This document shows, in pieces, positions 35,701-43,800 of a stretch of DNA of 64,000 nucleotides. Where the stretch lies: positions 1 through 64,000 of the forward strand of contig JAJUFC010000005.1 in assembly GCA_029263855.1 (NCBI GenBank), written 5' to 3'. The stretch comes from Candidatus Thermochlorobacteriaceae bacterium. Lineage in GTDB: Bacteria; Bacteroidota; Chlorobiia; Chlorobiales; Thermochlorobacteraceae. Position numbers and translations under genes: made by a program. The notes below the pieces were generated by a model. It saw nothing but the letters and a program-made list of their open reading frames with translations, searched no databases and had not been told where the DNA came from. The first letter of the stretch is position 1, and every line of letters begins with the position of its first letter.

Positions 35701-36753
35701 AACGGAACGCCTGTGTCGGTGAATGCGGGTCCCGCGCTGAATCCCGGACAAACGGCGACCTTTACTTTCACAGGTTCAGAGTCTTGGATTCCAAGCACCG
35801 AAGGCATTTACAGCATTACTTGCACCGCAACTGTGCCGGGAGACGGCAACACGGGGAACAATAGCGTTACCACAGGGGGCATTTACATCTTCCCTGCCGC
35901 CGCATCGTTCTTCACAGGCTTCAACGATAGCACTCAGTTCTTCAACGGCGCAACTTTCAACCTCGTCGTGCCATCAGGTTGGCTGACCATCAACAACGAT
36001 GGCGGCGGAACAACAGGACCATGGTTCGTTCATAATCCTGCAACGTTCCCTGGCTTTGAAGGCGCTCGCGCCGTAGCCGCAAACTTCAACGGCGCAAATT
36101 CAAGCAACCTTATTGACGATTGGCTTGTGCTTCCTGCACAAACACGCGGTAGCTCGACCACAGTTGACTCGCTGATTTTCTACACACGGCGCATTGATTC
36201 AAATTTCCCCGATTCTCTGAAAATCATGGTCTCGCCAACGGGCGGCACGAATGTCTCGGACTTCAACGAAATCGCTTATTTCCGCGTGCCGAACAATTGG
36301 ACGCGCCTCGCTTTCAGAGTGAGCGACGGCGTGCCGACGGGCGCGAACTATCGAGTCGCGCTTCGCTACTTCATCGTCAATGGCGGACAAAACGGCGCAA
36401 ACTCTGACTACTTCGCCGTTGATGCGCTTAGTTTCGCAACTTTTGCCACCTCTTCAATCGGCGACGCGCCAAACGCCATTCCGAAATCGTTTGCGCTGGG
36501 GCAGAACTATCCCAACCCGTTCAACCCCTCGACGATGATTCAATACGACGTCGCCAAAGCGGGTCGCGTTACGATTGAACTCTTCAACGTGCTTGGTCAA
36601 AAAGTTCAAACGCTGGTGAATGAAAACAAAGCGCCGGGTCGTTATGCCGTTTCGTTCAACGCCAAGAACCTTGCGTCAGGCACGTATTTCTACCGAATGA
36701 CCGCAGGCAACGGCGAGTTCGCGCAAACGATGAAAATGATGCTGGTGAAGTAA
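32725..36753 (+). CDS. Secreted multi-domain protein with T9SS type A C-terminal sorting domain
   Basis: 1,342 residues from the ATG at 32725, with a signal peptide (FLALVLALQMPSFAQ). A charged linker is followed by four choice-of-anchor-J / cleaved-adhesin-like units near residues 122, 525, 791 and 1061; two share FPP-GW, DGGTQ-W and VRWES-TLAN-DWLITR. CARDB-like beta domains lie near 310, 416, 678 and 947 (for example DLTATGVRVIGALSPNQPAQ). The end (about 1256-1342) is a type IX sorting domain: FALGQNYPNPFNPST, VTIELFNVLGQKVQTLV, LASGTYFYRM. It should be carried over the outer membrane and fixed or released at the surface; adhesion is a guess. An in-frame upstream extension lacks a signal peptide start and was rejected. 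Confidence 0.93.
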   Translation: MNTRKTYTASLFAFLALVLALQMPSFAQEARTKSASNASDKTKSRTLKEMEEQSRLNREADLTRQKAMEEKAREARSFKPKAKETPASKSRYTPPPQDYIAPAHPRLPAPTYPNTANSNSVIFEETFESVPVTGSPAYTTELPAGWVSVDLNGSNAGGTPTSYFGRWQTQTNRQPNPSRPGGTKSAMYQWHDNGTTPGDDYLFTPTFSATAGNNYRLTYYYHSAFFSTNPYSETFRVVLSTDTTVASIVSVIVPTTPPIQDTSWVMGQVEFIAPQSGNLRIGFHCNSPADQDRLYIDDVKLESLAPPAANDLTVTDIQPRTAIATISTNLVVKFRNVGLNAVSGGYTVSWSLDGVLQATTPTINTPLAIAQSDSVTFTWANPATGTRQVRAWINLPADTVRANDTLAVTVNVLPDRDLTATGVRVIGALSPNQPAQVQVRFRNLGAPQSNFTIGYRVDNGAPVTQTYSGTLGTNQTDSVTIATPFTPTQGGQINIKGFVSLTGDANPQNDTISSNFFVEAAVATWSEGFDDPLFPPEGWRVFNVDGGTQQWSRVTGTGALFGAGSASVRWESSTLANDDWLITRKTAAAANSRFSFFATGSGFFSDSVEIRVSTTGFDPADFTEKIATVRPLAAPAQQFEFSLAPWAGQDIYIAFRYKELDELRVTVDSVQVFQVQPNDAGVTSITNVPLVAALNQPIAITANVRNFGSQPLTSVPVFYTVNNGAPIGPVTIPGPIAPLDSASAVFDGEFRFTPTAGGLYTIRAYTQLPGDGNAANDTSRFTFFVDTPTPAWTEGFEGTTFPPLGWSVYNLDGGTQRWDRFTSTPIFGTASAAVRWESGTLANNDWLITRQTSVSSASRLAFWAKRQSEAFVDSLIVWVSTTGSDPSNPANFTSVVARIAPGLTAERYVVNLSPFEAQNIYIGFQYKELDQFRIYLDSVEVFEASATDLRVVRMILPTTDTKAGTPYPITMEIENVGGQAVQAGYPVSFSINNGTPVSVNAGPALNPGQTATFTFTGSESWIPSTEGIYSITCTATVPGDGNTGNNSVTTGGIYIFPAAASFFTGFNDSTQFFNGATFNLVVPSGWLTINNDGGGTTGPWFVHNPATFPGFEGARAVAANFNGANSSNLIDDWLVLPAQTRGSSTTVDSLIFYTRRIDSNFPDSLKIMVSPTGGTNVSDFNEIAYFRVPNNWTRLAFRVSDGVPTGANYRVALRYFIVNGGQNGANSDYFAVDALSFATFATSSIGDAPNAIPKSFALGQNYPNPFNPSTMIQYDVAKAGRVTIELFNVLGQKVQTLVNENKAPGRYAVSFNAKNLASGTYFYRMTAGNGEFAQTMKMMLVK

Positions 36754-36786
36754 CCCGAGCGCAAATCACACGAATCGTTTAATGTT

Positions 36787-36813
36787 GGGGCGGGAGCAAT
36801 CTCGCCCCTTTTT
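36787..36813 (+). terminator. Rho-independent terminator after the T9SS cargo gene
   Basis: GGGGC and GAG on the left arm pair with CTC and GCCCC on the right arm around a short loop, followed by TTTTTG. It separates the T9SS cargo gene from the kinase operon that begins 50 bases later. Confidence 0.75.
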
Positions 36814-36866
36814 GTTATCTTGCGCGACCTCATCGGAATGAAGCAGTCGAATTCAGCGGTTACAAC

Positions 36867-39017
36867 GTGGCAAAAAAAAATAGTTCGCGATTGCTTTCGC
36901 GCTTTTCGTTGAGAGTCAGATTTTTCGCGCTCTCTTCCCTTCTGCTTTTTGCGTCGCTTGCGGTGGTGTATGCGTTTGTGCGCCCGCAATACGACAAAGC
37001 GCTGCTCGATGAGCGCGTTACGATTGTCAGCGAACAACTACACTACGCGATTCGCTCCGCCGACCAAGATATAAACGGTTGGTTTGGCATTGCGAGATAT
37101 TTGGCGACGCTGTTTTCCGCTCGTCCTTCCCAATTCGAACTTGCCCTCAAAGACCAAATTGCCACGCACGCCGACCTCATTCGTATTTCAGTTCTTTCGC
37201 TTCAAACGGGCGACGAATTGGAAGCGCAGAACAGCAATTTTCCCAATCGTGAGTATGCGATTTCACAAGGCGATTGGCAATCCTCGCATGTTGATTCGTC
37301 CATCTCTATTGCTTTTTATCGCGCGGATTCTTCAAACTTTATCTGCGCCATTCGCGCCGAGACCTCGCTTCTCAATAAGCCCTATCTTCTCACTTGCTAC
37401 TTTGATGCAACGGACATATTTCGCCGACTTCTCACGATTCCCTTGAACGAGGCGGCACAAACGGCTTTGTTTCTCTCACAACGCGATTCACTTTTGCTCT
37501 TGGCTTCAACTGCAAACTTCCAACCGATTCTTGAACTGCGCTTTTCTTCGCTTTCAGAAACGCGCATGATTGAACAAGACGGCAAAAGTTACTTGATGAT
37601 GTCGTCGCCGTTCCGCGCCGTTTCGCTCTACTTCTTGGCGTTCATTCCGCGAGACGTCGTTTTGCAACCCGCGACGCGCTTGACGATGTTTTCGCTCTCG
37701 TTCATCAGCGTCGTCTTGGTCATTTTTTTCATCGTCAGTTGGGTTGCGTCGGCGCAAGTAACGAAGCCCGTTGAAGCGCTCGTTGAATCCGTCAAGCCGA
37801 TGCAATCGCTTGATTTTTCAAAGCCGATTGAGCCGTCGCCTCTTCCCGAACTTCGCGCGCTCTCCCTGACGATTGACTCGATGCGCCAAACGCTCGACCG
37901 CTATCAAAAACTCAACGTCGAGAAAATCATCTTCGAGGAGTGGAAGAACAAACTCCTGATGACATACAGCGAGGATATGATTGGCATCGCGGGAAGCGAC
38001 GACCGATTCACCTTTCAGAACAAACGCTTCGCCGAACTTTGCAAGGAACTTGGCTTTCAAAACGCGCCCACGCGAGAGCAGTTTTTCCAACATCATCTCT
38101 TGAAAGTCGTCAAGAAAAGCAAGACGAGCGAACCAGTGGCTACCTTCAATATGGAGCGCTACCAAAGCGAAATCGAGATCGCGTTCAAAGATTCAACCGA
38201 ATCCTACCGCGTGCAGACCGTCGCGCTTTACAACGCCGACCATATTTTGATGGGTTCGTTCATCATTTTGCACGACCTCACGCAGGAGCGGGAGTTGGAG
38301 AAAATCAAAGCCGAAACGATGAACATCATCGTTCACGAACTTCGCTCGCCGCTCAACAGCGTCATAGGCTTTTCCGACTTGCTTTTGCAACCGATGGAGT
38401 TTGACGAAAAGTCCAAGCAAGAATTTATCGCGATGATTAACGAGAGCGGCAATCGGTTGCTCAAACTCGTCAATCGCTTTTTGGACGTGATGCGTTTGGA
38501 ATCAGGGCGGCAAGAAATTACGCGCTCGCAGGTCAATCTTGTCCACATTATTCAACTCCTCATCGATTCGCTTCGAGCGCAGGCGCAAAAAAAATCTGTC
38601 AGTTTTTCATTCAAATGCGACGACCCAATGCCTATGATTTATGCTTCCGAAGAGTTGATGATGGAAGCCTTTCAAAACCTGATGACCAACGCGATTAAAT
38701 ACGGCGGCGAAAATCGCACGATTGAATTAGAACTTCGCGCTGACGGTAAACACGTGATTTTCTCGATTACCGATTACGGCTACGGCATTCCGCCCGAAGC
38801 GCAGTCCAAACTCTTCACGAAATTTTACCGCGTCCCAAACGCGAAGTCCAAAAGCGAAATCGGCACGGGCTTGGGACTAGCTTACGTCAAGGAAATCGTT
38901 ACGAAGCACGGCGGCGCGATTTCGCTCGAATCCAATGCGCAAATCGGCTGTCGCTTCACTATTACTTTGCCGATAAAAGCGCCCGCCGCCGTTGAACTTA
39001 ATTCGGCAACTTTATGA
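36867..39017 (+). CDS. Sensor histidine kinase leading the FecR/PKD operon
   Basis: 716 residues from GTG 36867. Membrane helix 1 (about 16-38) and helix 2 (about 272-297) enclose a 230-residue extracytoplasmic sensor that I do not recognise. HAMP-like and PAS regions follow; then HisKA with IIVHELRSPLNSVIGF (His near 491) and a HATPase with NLMTNAIKYGG, TDYGYGIPPEA and GTGLGLAYVKEI. There is no receiver. The start lies on a run of nine A (36872-36880); with ten A an ATG at 36838 would enter the same frame and add about nine residues. The stop overlaps the FecR start as ATGA. Confidence 0.9.
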   Translation: MAKKNSSRLLSRFSLRVRFFALSSLLLFASLAVVYAFVRPQYDKALLDERVTIVSEQLHYAIRSADQDINGWFGIARYLATLFSARPSQFELALKDQIATHADLIRISVLSLQTGDELEAQNSNFPNREYAISQGDWQSSHVDSSISIAFYRADSSNFICAIRAETSLLNKPYLLTCYFDATDIFRRLLTIPLNEAAQTALFLSQRDSLLLLASTANFQPILELRFSSLSETRMIEQDGKSYLMMSSPFRAVSLYFLAFIPRDVVLQPATRLTMFSLSFISVVLVIFFIVSWVASAQVTKPVEALVESVKPMQSLDFSKPIEPSPLPELRALSLTIDSMRQTLDRYQKLNVEKIIFEEWKNKLLMTYSEDMIGIAGSDDRFTFQNKRFAELCKELGFQNAPTREQFFQHHLLKVVKKSKTSEPVATFNMERYQSEIEIAFKDSTESYRVQTVALYNADHILMGSFIILHDLTQERELEKIKAETMNIIVHELRSPLNSVIGFSDLLLQPMEFDEKSKQEFIAMINESGNRLLKLVNRFLDVMRLESGRQEITRSQVNLVHIIQLLIDSLRAQAQKKSVSFSFKCDDPMPMIYASEELMMEAFQNLMTNAIKYGGENRTIELELRADGKHVIFSITDYGYGIPPEAQSKLFTKFYRVPNAKSKSEIGTGLGLAYVKEIVTKHGGAISLESNAQIGCRFTITLPIKAPAAVELNSATL

Positions 39018-40804
39018 CGAAAACGCGACTGCTGTTTGTTTTCCTTTGTCTTTCTCCAATCCTGCTTTTCGCGCAAAAGCGCGAGAGCGGCTACGTCTTC
39101 AAGGCGGGCGAGTTGATGCAAGCGTCGCAACGCCTCGTGGGCGATTCGACGGCGTGGCAAATCGTCGTGGCTTCGGCGGAGCGACGCGCCAACGCCAATG
39201 AGTTCTTGATTTCCGCGTCGGCGCAGAAAGTTTTGCGGACATTTTCCGAGTTGAGAACGAAGGTCAATCGCGAGCGCGCCACGTTGAGCCGATTGGTCAA
39301 GCGCGGCGCGTCCGTTTTAGCCGAAGAGGAGTTTTCAAAAACGAGCAACGCCCTTCAAGCGCACGACAAAGCCGTCGTCGATGGCAATATCGCCAATGCG
39401 CTTCAAGAAGGCGAAGCGTTTTTGTTTTCACTCCCAATTCTCTCCAAAGCCGTTGAAGCGCGGCGCACCGAATCTGTTGAAGCCAAGTTGCAGAAGAAAA
39501 CGGGCGCGGTCGATAAGCGTAAAGGCTTGCTTGGGCTGTGGAAGCCGTCCGAAGTGGGCGATTTATTTGCCGAATCCGACGCGATTCGCACGGGCGCGAA
39601 CAGCATGGCGTCGCTTGCGTTCATCGACGGCAGTCAGGTTTTGATTGACCCCGCCACCACCGCCGTCGTGCGCGCCTCGCGCATCGATAAACTCGACCGC
39701 ACCGTGAACGCCAACATCGCTCTCATCAAAGGCAGTTTGCTTTCGCAACTCTCCAAGCAGGCGCAAGAATCGGGCACGTTCAAATTGAGTGCTGGCGGTT
39801 CAGAAGCCATCGTGCGTTCAGGAAAATTTTGGGCGAGCGTCAATGAAGCCAGCTCAACCAAACTCGCCAACTACGATGGCACGATGGAAGTCAAAGCCGG
39901 CGAAGCCATCATCACCTTGAAGAAAAATCAAGGCACGGTGGTCTTGAAAGGCAAAGAGCCAACACCGCCCGTCGAGCTTTTGCCCGCGCCTCGCCTTCAA
40001 TGGAGCGGCTTGGACACGGTCGTTTTTCGCGATGAATTGACGCTTCAATGGAACCCCGTTCCCAACACGGTGAAATACCAAATTGAAATGAGTTCAGAGC
40101 GCGATTTCAGTCAGAACGTTCAAACCTATTCCACCTCATCGCTCTCGCTCGTTCTCAAAAAACTTCCCAACGAAACGCGCTTTCTTCGGCTTCAAGCATT
40201 GGACAAATTCGGATTGCGCGGCGCGGATAGCCCGACTTACCGCATTCTGCGCAGTCCCGATACCGAGCCGCCGTTCATTTTCGTTCAAGAGTTTCCCGTT
40301 CAACTTGGCGACACGCTCACGCGATACGCCACGCTCTCACGACTCGATATTCGCGGCGAAACCGAGCCGAATGCGCGCTTGCTCAAAGACGGCGCGCCGA
40401 TTGACGTCTCGCCCGACGGAAAGTTTCAATTTGCCGTCTCGTTAGAAAACTTGTCGGAAAAAATTATCGTCCTTTCCGCTTTCGATATCGCCAAAAATCG
40501 TCGCGACCTTGCGCTTCGAATCGTCCCGATTCGTCGCGAGCGGCTTAACGAAATGAAATGGAACTGCGCCGTCAATGGCGATACGCTCGTTTCGCGCGGC
40601 GTGCCGATGCAAGTTTATGGAACGGCGTATCCGAACTTATCGCTATTTTTCACGCACGGAAACAAAACATATTCGGCAACGGCAGATTCAAAAGGCAGTT
40701 GGGCAATCGCCGTCGAACCTCTCGCCAATCAATCCTTAACCGTTTCGTTTGAATCGCCGGATTCCAAACAACGAACGCTAATTCGAACATACTTCGTGAA
40801 ATGA
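39014..40804 (+). CDS. Secreted FecR-domain protein
   Basis: 596 residues with a cleavable signal peptide (FVFLCLSPILLFAQ). The first part (30-180) is helical and charged. A FecR-type domain (about 185-320) includes ESDAIRTGANSMASLAFIDG, VLIDPATTAVVRAS and VRSGKFWASV. Then come Ig-like beta segments (LQWNPVPNTVKYQIEMS; IRGETEPNARLLKDGAPIDV). Unlike classical FecR it has no membrane helix or anti-sigma segment, so it is a periplasmic or exported reader or scaffold. It overlaps the kinase upstream and the PKD gene downstream by four bases each. Confidence 0.85.
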   Translation: MTKTRLLFVFLCLSPILLFAQKRESGYVFKAGELMQASQRLVGDSTAWQIVVASAERRANANEFLISASAQKVLRTFSELRTKVNRERATLSRLVKRGASVLAEEEFSKTSNALQAHDKAVVDGNIANALQEGEAFLFSLPILSKAVEARRTESVEAKLQKKTGAVDKRKGLLGLWKPSEVGDLFAESDAIRTGANSMASLAFIDGSQVLIDPATTAVVRASRIDKLDRTVNANIALIKGSLLSQLSKQAQESGTFKLSAGGSEAIVRSGKFWASVNEASSTKLANYDGTMEVKAGEAIITLKKNQGTVVLKGKEPTPPVELLPAPRLQWSGLDTVVFRDELTLQWNPVPNTVKYQIEMSSERDFSQNVQTYSTSSLSLVLKKLPNETRFLRLQALDKFGLRGADSPTYRILRSPDTEPPFIFVQEFPVQLGDTLTRYATLSRLDIRGETEPNARLLKDGAPIDVSPDGKFQFAVSLENLSEKIIVLSAFDIAKNRRDLALRIVPIRRERLNEMKWNCAVNGDTLVSRGVPMQVYGTAYPNLSLFFTHGNKTYSATADSKGSWAIAVEPLANQSLTVSFESPDSKQRTLIRTYFVK

Positions 40805-43800
40805 AATATCTGCTCGTCATTCGTTTTCATTTTCTCGCCTTTTGGCTTTGCTCGTTCTTTTCCACCGCGCCAGCGCAAGAATTTTCGCTCTGCATTTCAG
40901 GCAAATCTTCAAACAACATCAGCGGCATCAATCGCGATTATTTTGACTACTGGACAAAGCCCAATGCCGATGCGCGCTCGGCGGCGATTCGCATTTTCGA
41001 CGCATCGATTTCGCCCAGAACAGGCGACGTGATTTACGGAAAAATCGACACCCGAACTTCTTTCGAACTCTTCCGCTTTTCCGACCTTTACGCGCTTTCA
41101 GACAAGACGCTCGCGCCGAAAAAGAACGCGGGCGCAAAGCCCATCTTTTCGCTTTCCGTTCTCGATGAAGAGCAGTATCGCAATCGGTGGGAGTTTTTTT
41201 CGCAGATTGAACCTGATTCGCTCGGCTACATTGTTCGCGTGAGCGCCTCCGACGGCAACGACGTCAACGCGTTCAAACTAAGCGTTACGGAACTGACCGA
41301 ATTTTCAATGCAAAGCGCGAATTGGGAGTTGATTGCGATTGATTTATCGATTGGCACGATTAACCTGCCCGCAAACGAGGAAGTTCAACTCAAACCCTTC
41401 TTTGAAGACGAGCCGCCGCCCGCGCTTTCCGTCGAGGGCGAAGAAGGCGCGAGCATTTTGCTGAAAGACGACTTCGGAAACGCAACGCCGCTTTCGGACG
41501 CGACATCGTTCTGGAAGCCCGTCATTTCAGGCGAGAAGAACCATTGGGGACTTTCGATTTCGCGCTCGCGCAAATACAATTTCTTCACGATTACGGGCGC
41601 GAAAGAGCCTGCGCTGTGGAACTTGCGCGCCAATGTTTCCGCGATTCAATCCGCGCCAAACGTTTCCGTCGTTCAAACGCCAGGCAGTGCCTGCGACGAA
41701 GTGCGATTCAGCCTGAGCGACAAAACGCTCGCGCAACGCTTTTCCCAAGGTCTCGTTTGGATAGCCAAACTGCCCGACGGCGAAAAGCGCGCAACGGGCG
41801 ACACAGCGCGCATCGCGTTTGGAAAACCCGGCGCATATGGCGCGGAACTTTGGATTCCGACGCTAGGCAAATTTTTTCCGAAGGTTTGGGTCAAGCCGTT
41901 TTCCGTGCGCATTAACGCGCCGCCCGTCGCCAAAATCACGCTCGACCGCGCCGTTCTCGCGCCGGGCGAATTTGCGACGCTCGCGGCAGAAAGTTCCTTC
42001 GACCCCGATGGCGACAAACTGCGCTACGAGTGGTTCATCGATGGCGCGATTCGCGGCACGCAATCTCGCTTTCGCTTTTCAAACGTTACGCCGAACCGCT
42101 ACAAAGTCGTTCTGCGCGTCATTGATAATGCAACGAACTCGCCTTGCGTTTCCGCAACCGATACGGCGTTCATCACCGTGAACTCTCAACCCTACGCCGA
42201 AATTGACTTCCCGCCTGAATTTGCCATCAAGGAAGAAACGCCGTTCAAAGCGAAAAACGCGCGAGACAGCGAGGGCGACTCCTTGCGCTATGAGTGGTCG
42301 GGCGATGGCATTATCAGCGACAGGACGAAGGATTCCGTCATCGTTCTGCACGAGCGACACGGCACATACCGCGCCTCGCTTCGCGTGAGCGACAACGCGG
42401 GCGTTTCGAACTCATCGTATCAAACCTCAGCGACCTATCGCGTCAACGCGCCGCCAATTCCTCGATTCACTCTGCCTTCGCTTGCCGCGCCGGGCGATTT
42501 GATTCGACTTTCCGCCGCCGCCTCAACCGACGCGGACGACCGAAACCTCTCGTATTCGTGGGCGATTTCAGATGGTCAGGCTTACGACGAGCGCGACGTC
42601 GCCATTCGTTTCGCCGCGCCGGGCGATTACGACGTAACGCTCACGGTCGACGACGGACACGGCGTTTCCAACTCGTCGCAATCGCTCACGCTTCCGATTC
42701 ACATCAACTTTCCGCCCGTCCCGAACATTGACGCGGTTGAAAAATCCACCGTCGCCCGTCAAACCTTTTCCGCGCGCGCCACGACCGATGGCGACGACTC
42801 CACCCTGCGCTACTTGTGGGATTTTGGCGACGGCTCCAAAGCGCAAGGCGTTGAAGCGACCCACACCTACCAAAAAAGCGGACGCTATGTCGTAACGCTC
42901 ACGGTCGACGACGGCAGACGGCAAACCAACAGCGTTCAAAAAACGACGCGCGAGTTTCGCCTCTTTCGCTATCCGACCGCCAAATTCAATGCGCCCGCTT
43001 TGGCTGAACCCAACAAGCCCATTTTCTTAGACGCTCGTCAAAGCGTCGCTCCCGAAGGCAACATCTCTCGCTATGAGTGGTTCGTCGACGGCAATAAAAT
43101 CGCAGAAGGCGACACCGCCACAATTTTCATCGCGGATTCAGGCGACCACGACCTGCGGCTTGTCGTCAAAGACGATTCAGGCTTTGAAGAAGCGCAAAGC
43201 GTTACAACGAAAAAAATTCATCTCAATTACGCGCCGACTCCGAAGTGGTCGGTTTCATCATTGGTTGTAAGTCCGAATCAACCCGTTGCCTTCGATGCCT
43301 CACGCTCATCGGATAGAGACGGAAAGATTAAATCATTTTTTTGGCAATTTGCCGATGGCTCGACTGCGACAGGCGCAATCGTCAAAAAGCAATTCGCCAA
43401 TTCAGGCGTTCAGCCGTTCACGCTCACGGTCAATGACGGGCAAGGCTTCGAGAACAGCAAGCAATCGGTTCAAGGTCAAGTGCTCATCAACAGTTCGCCC
43501 ATTATCGTAACCGAAACCGCGATTCGCGCCAACACGCGCCGCATCTTGCTTGATGCCTCAAAGAGTTACGACATTGATAAACACGCACTTTCCTTCGAGT
43601 GGCTTTTTCCTGATGGCTCAACGAATAGCGGCGCAACCTTCTTTTGGGACGCACCGAGCGACGGCGTTCATTTCATTACCCTGACGGCTGATGACGAACA
43701 AAATGTTGCCAATAGCAAAACTCGCGAGACCGTTAAAATCCTCATTAATCGCCCGCCTGTCGCTGTCGTGGATTCGCTCGTCGAGGCTTGCACGGGACAA

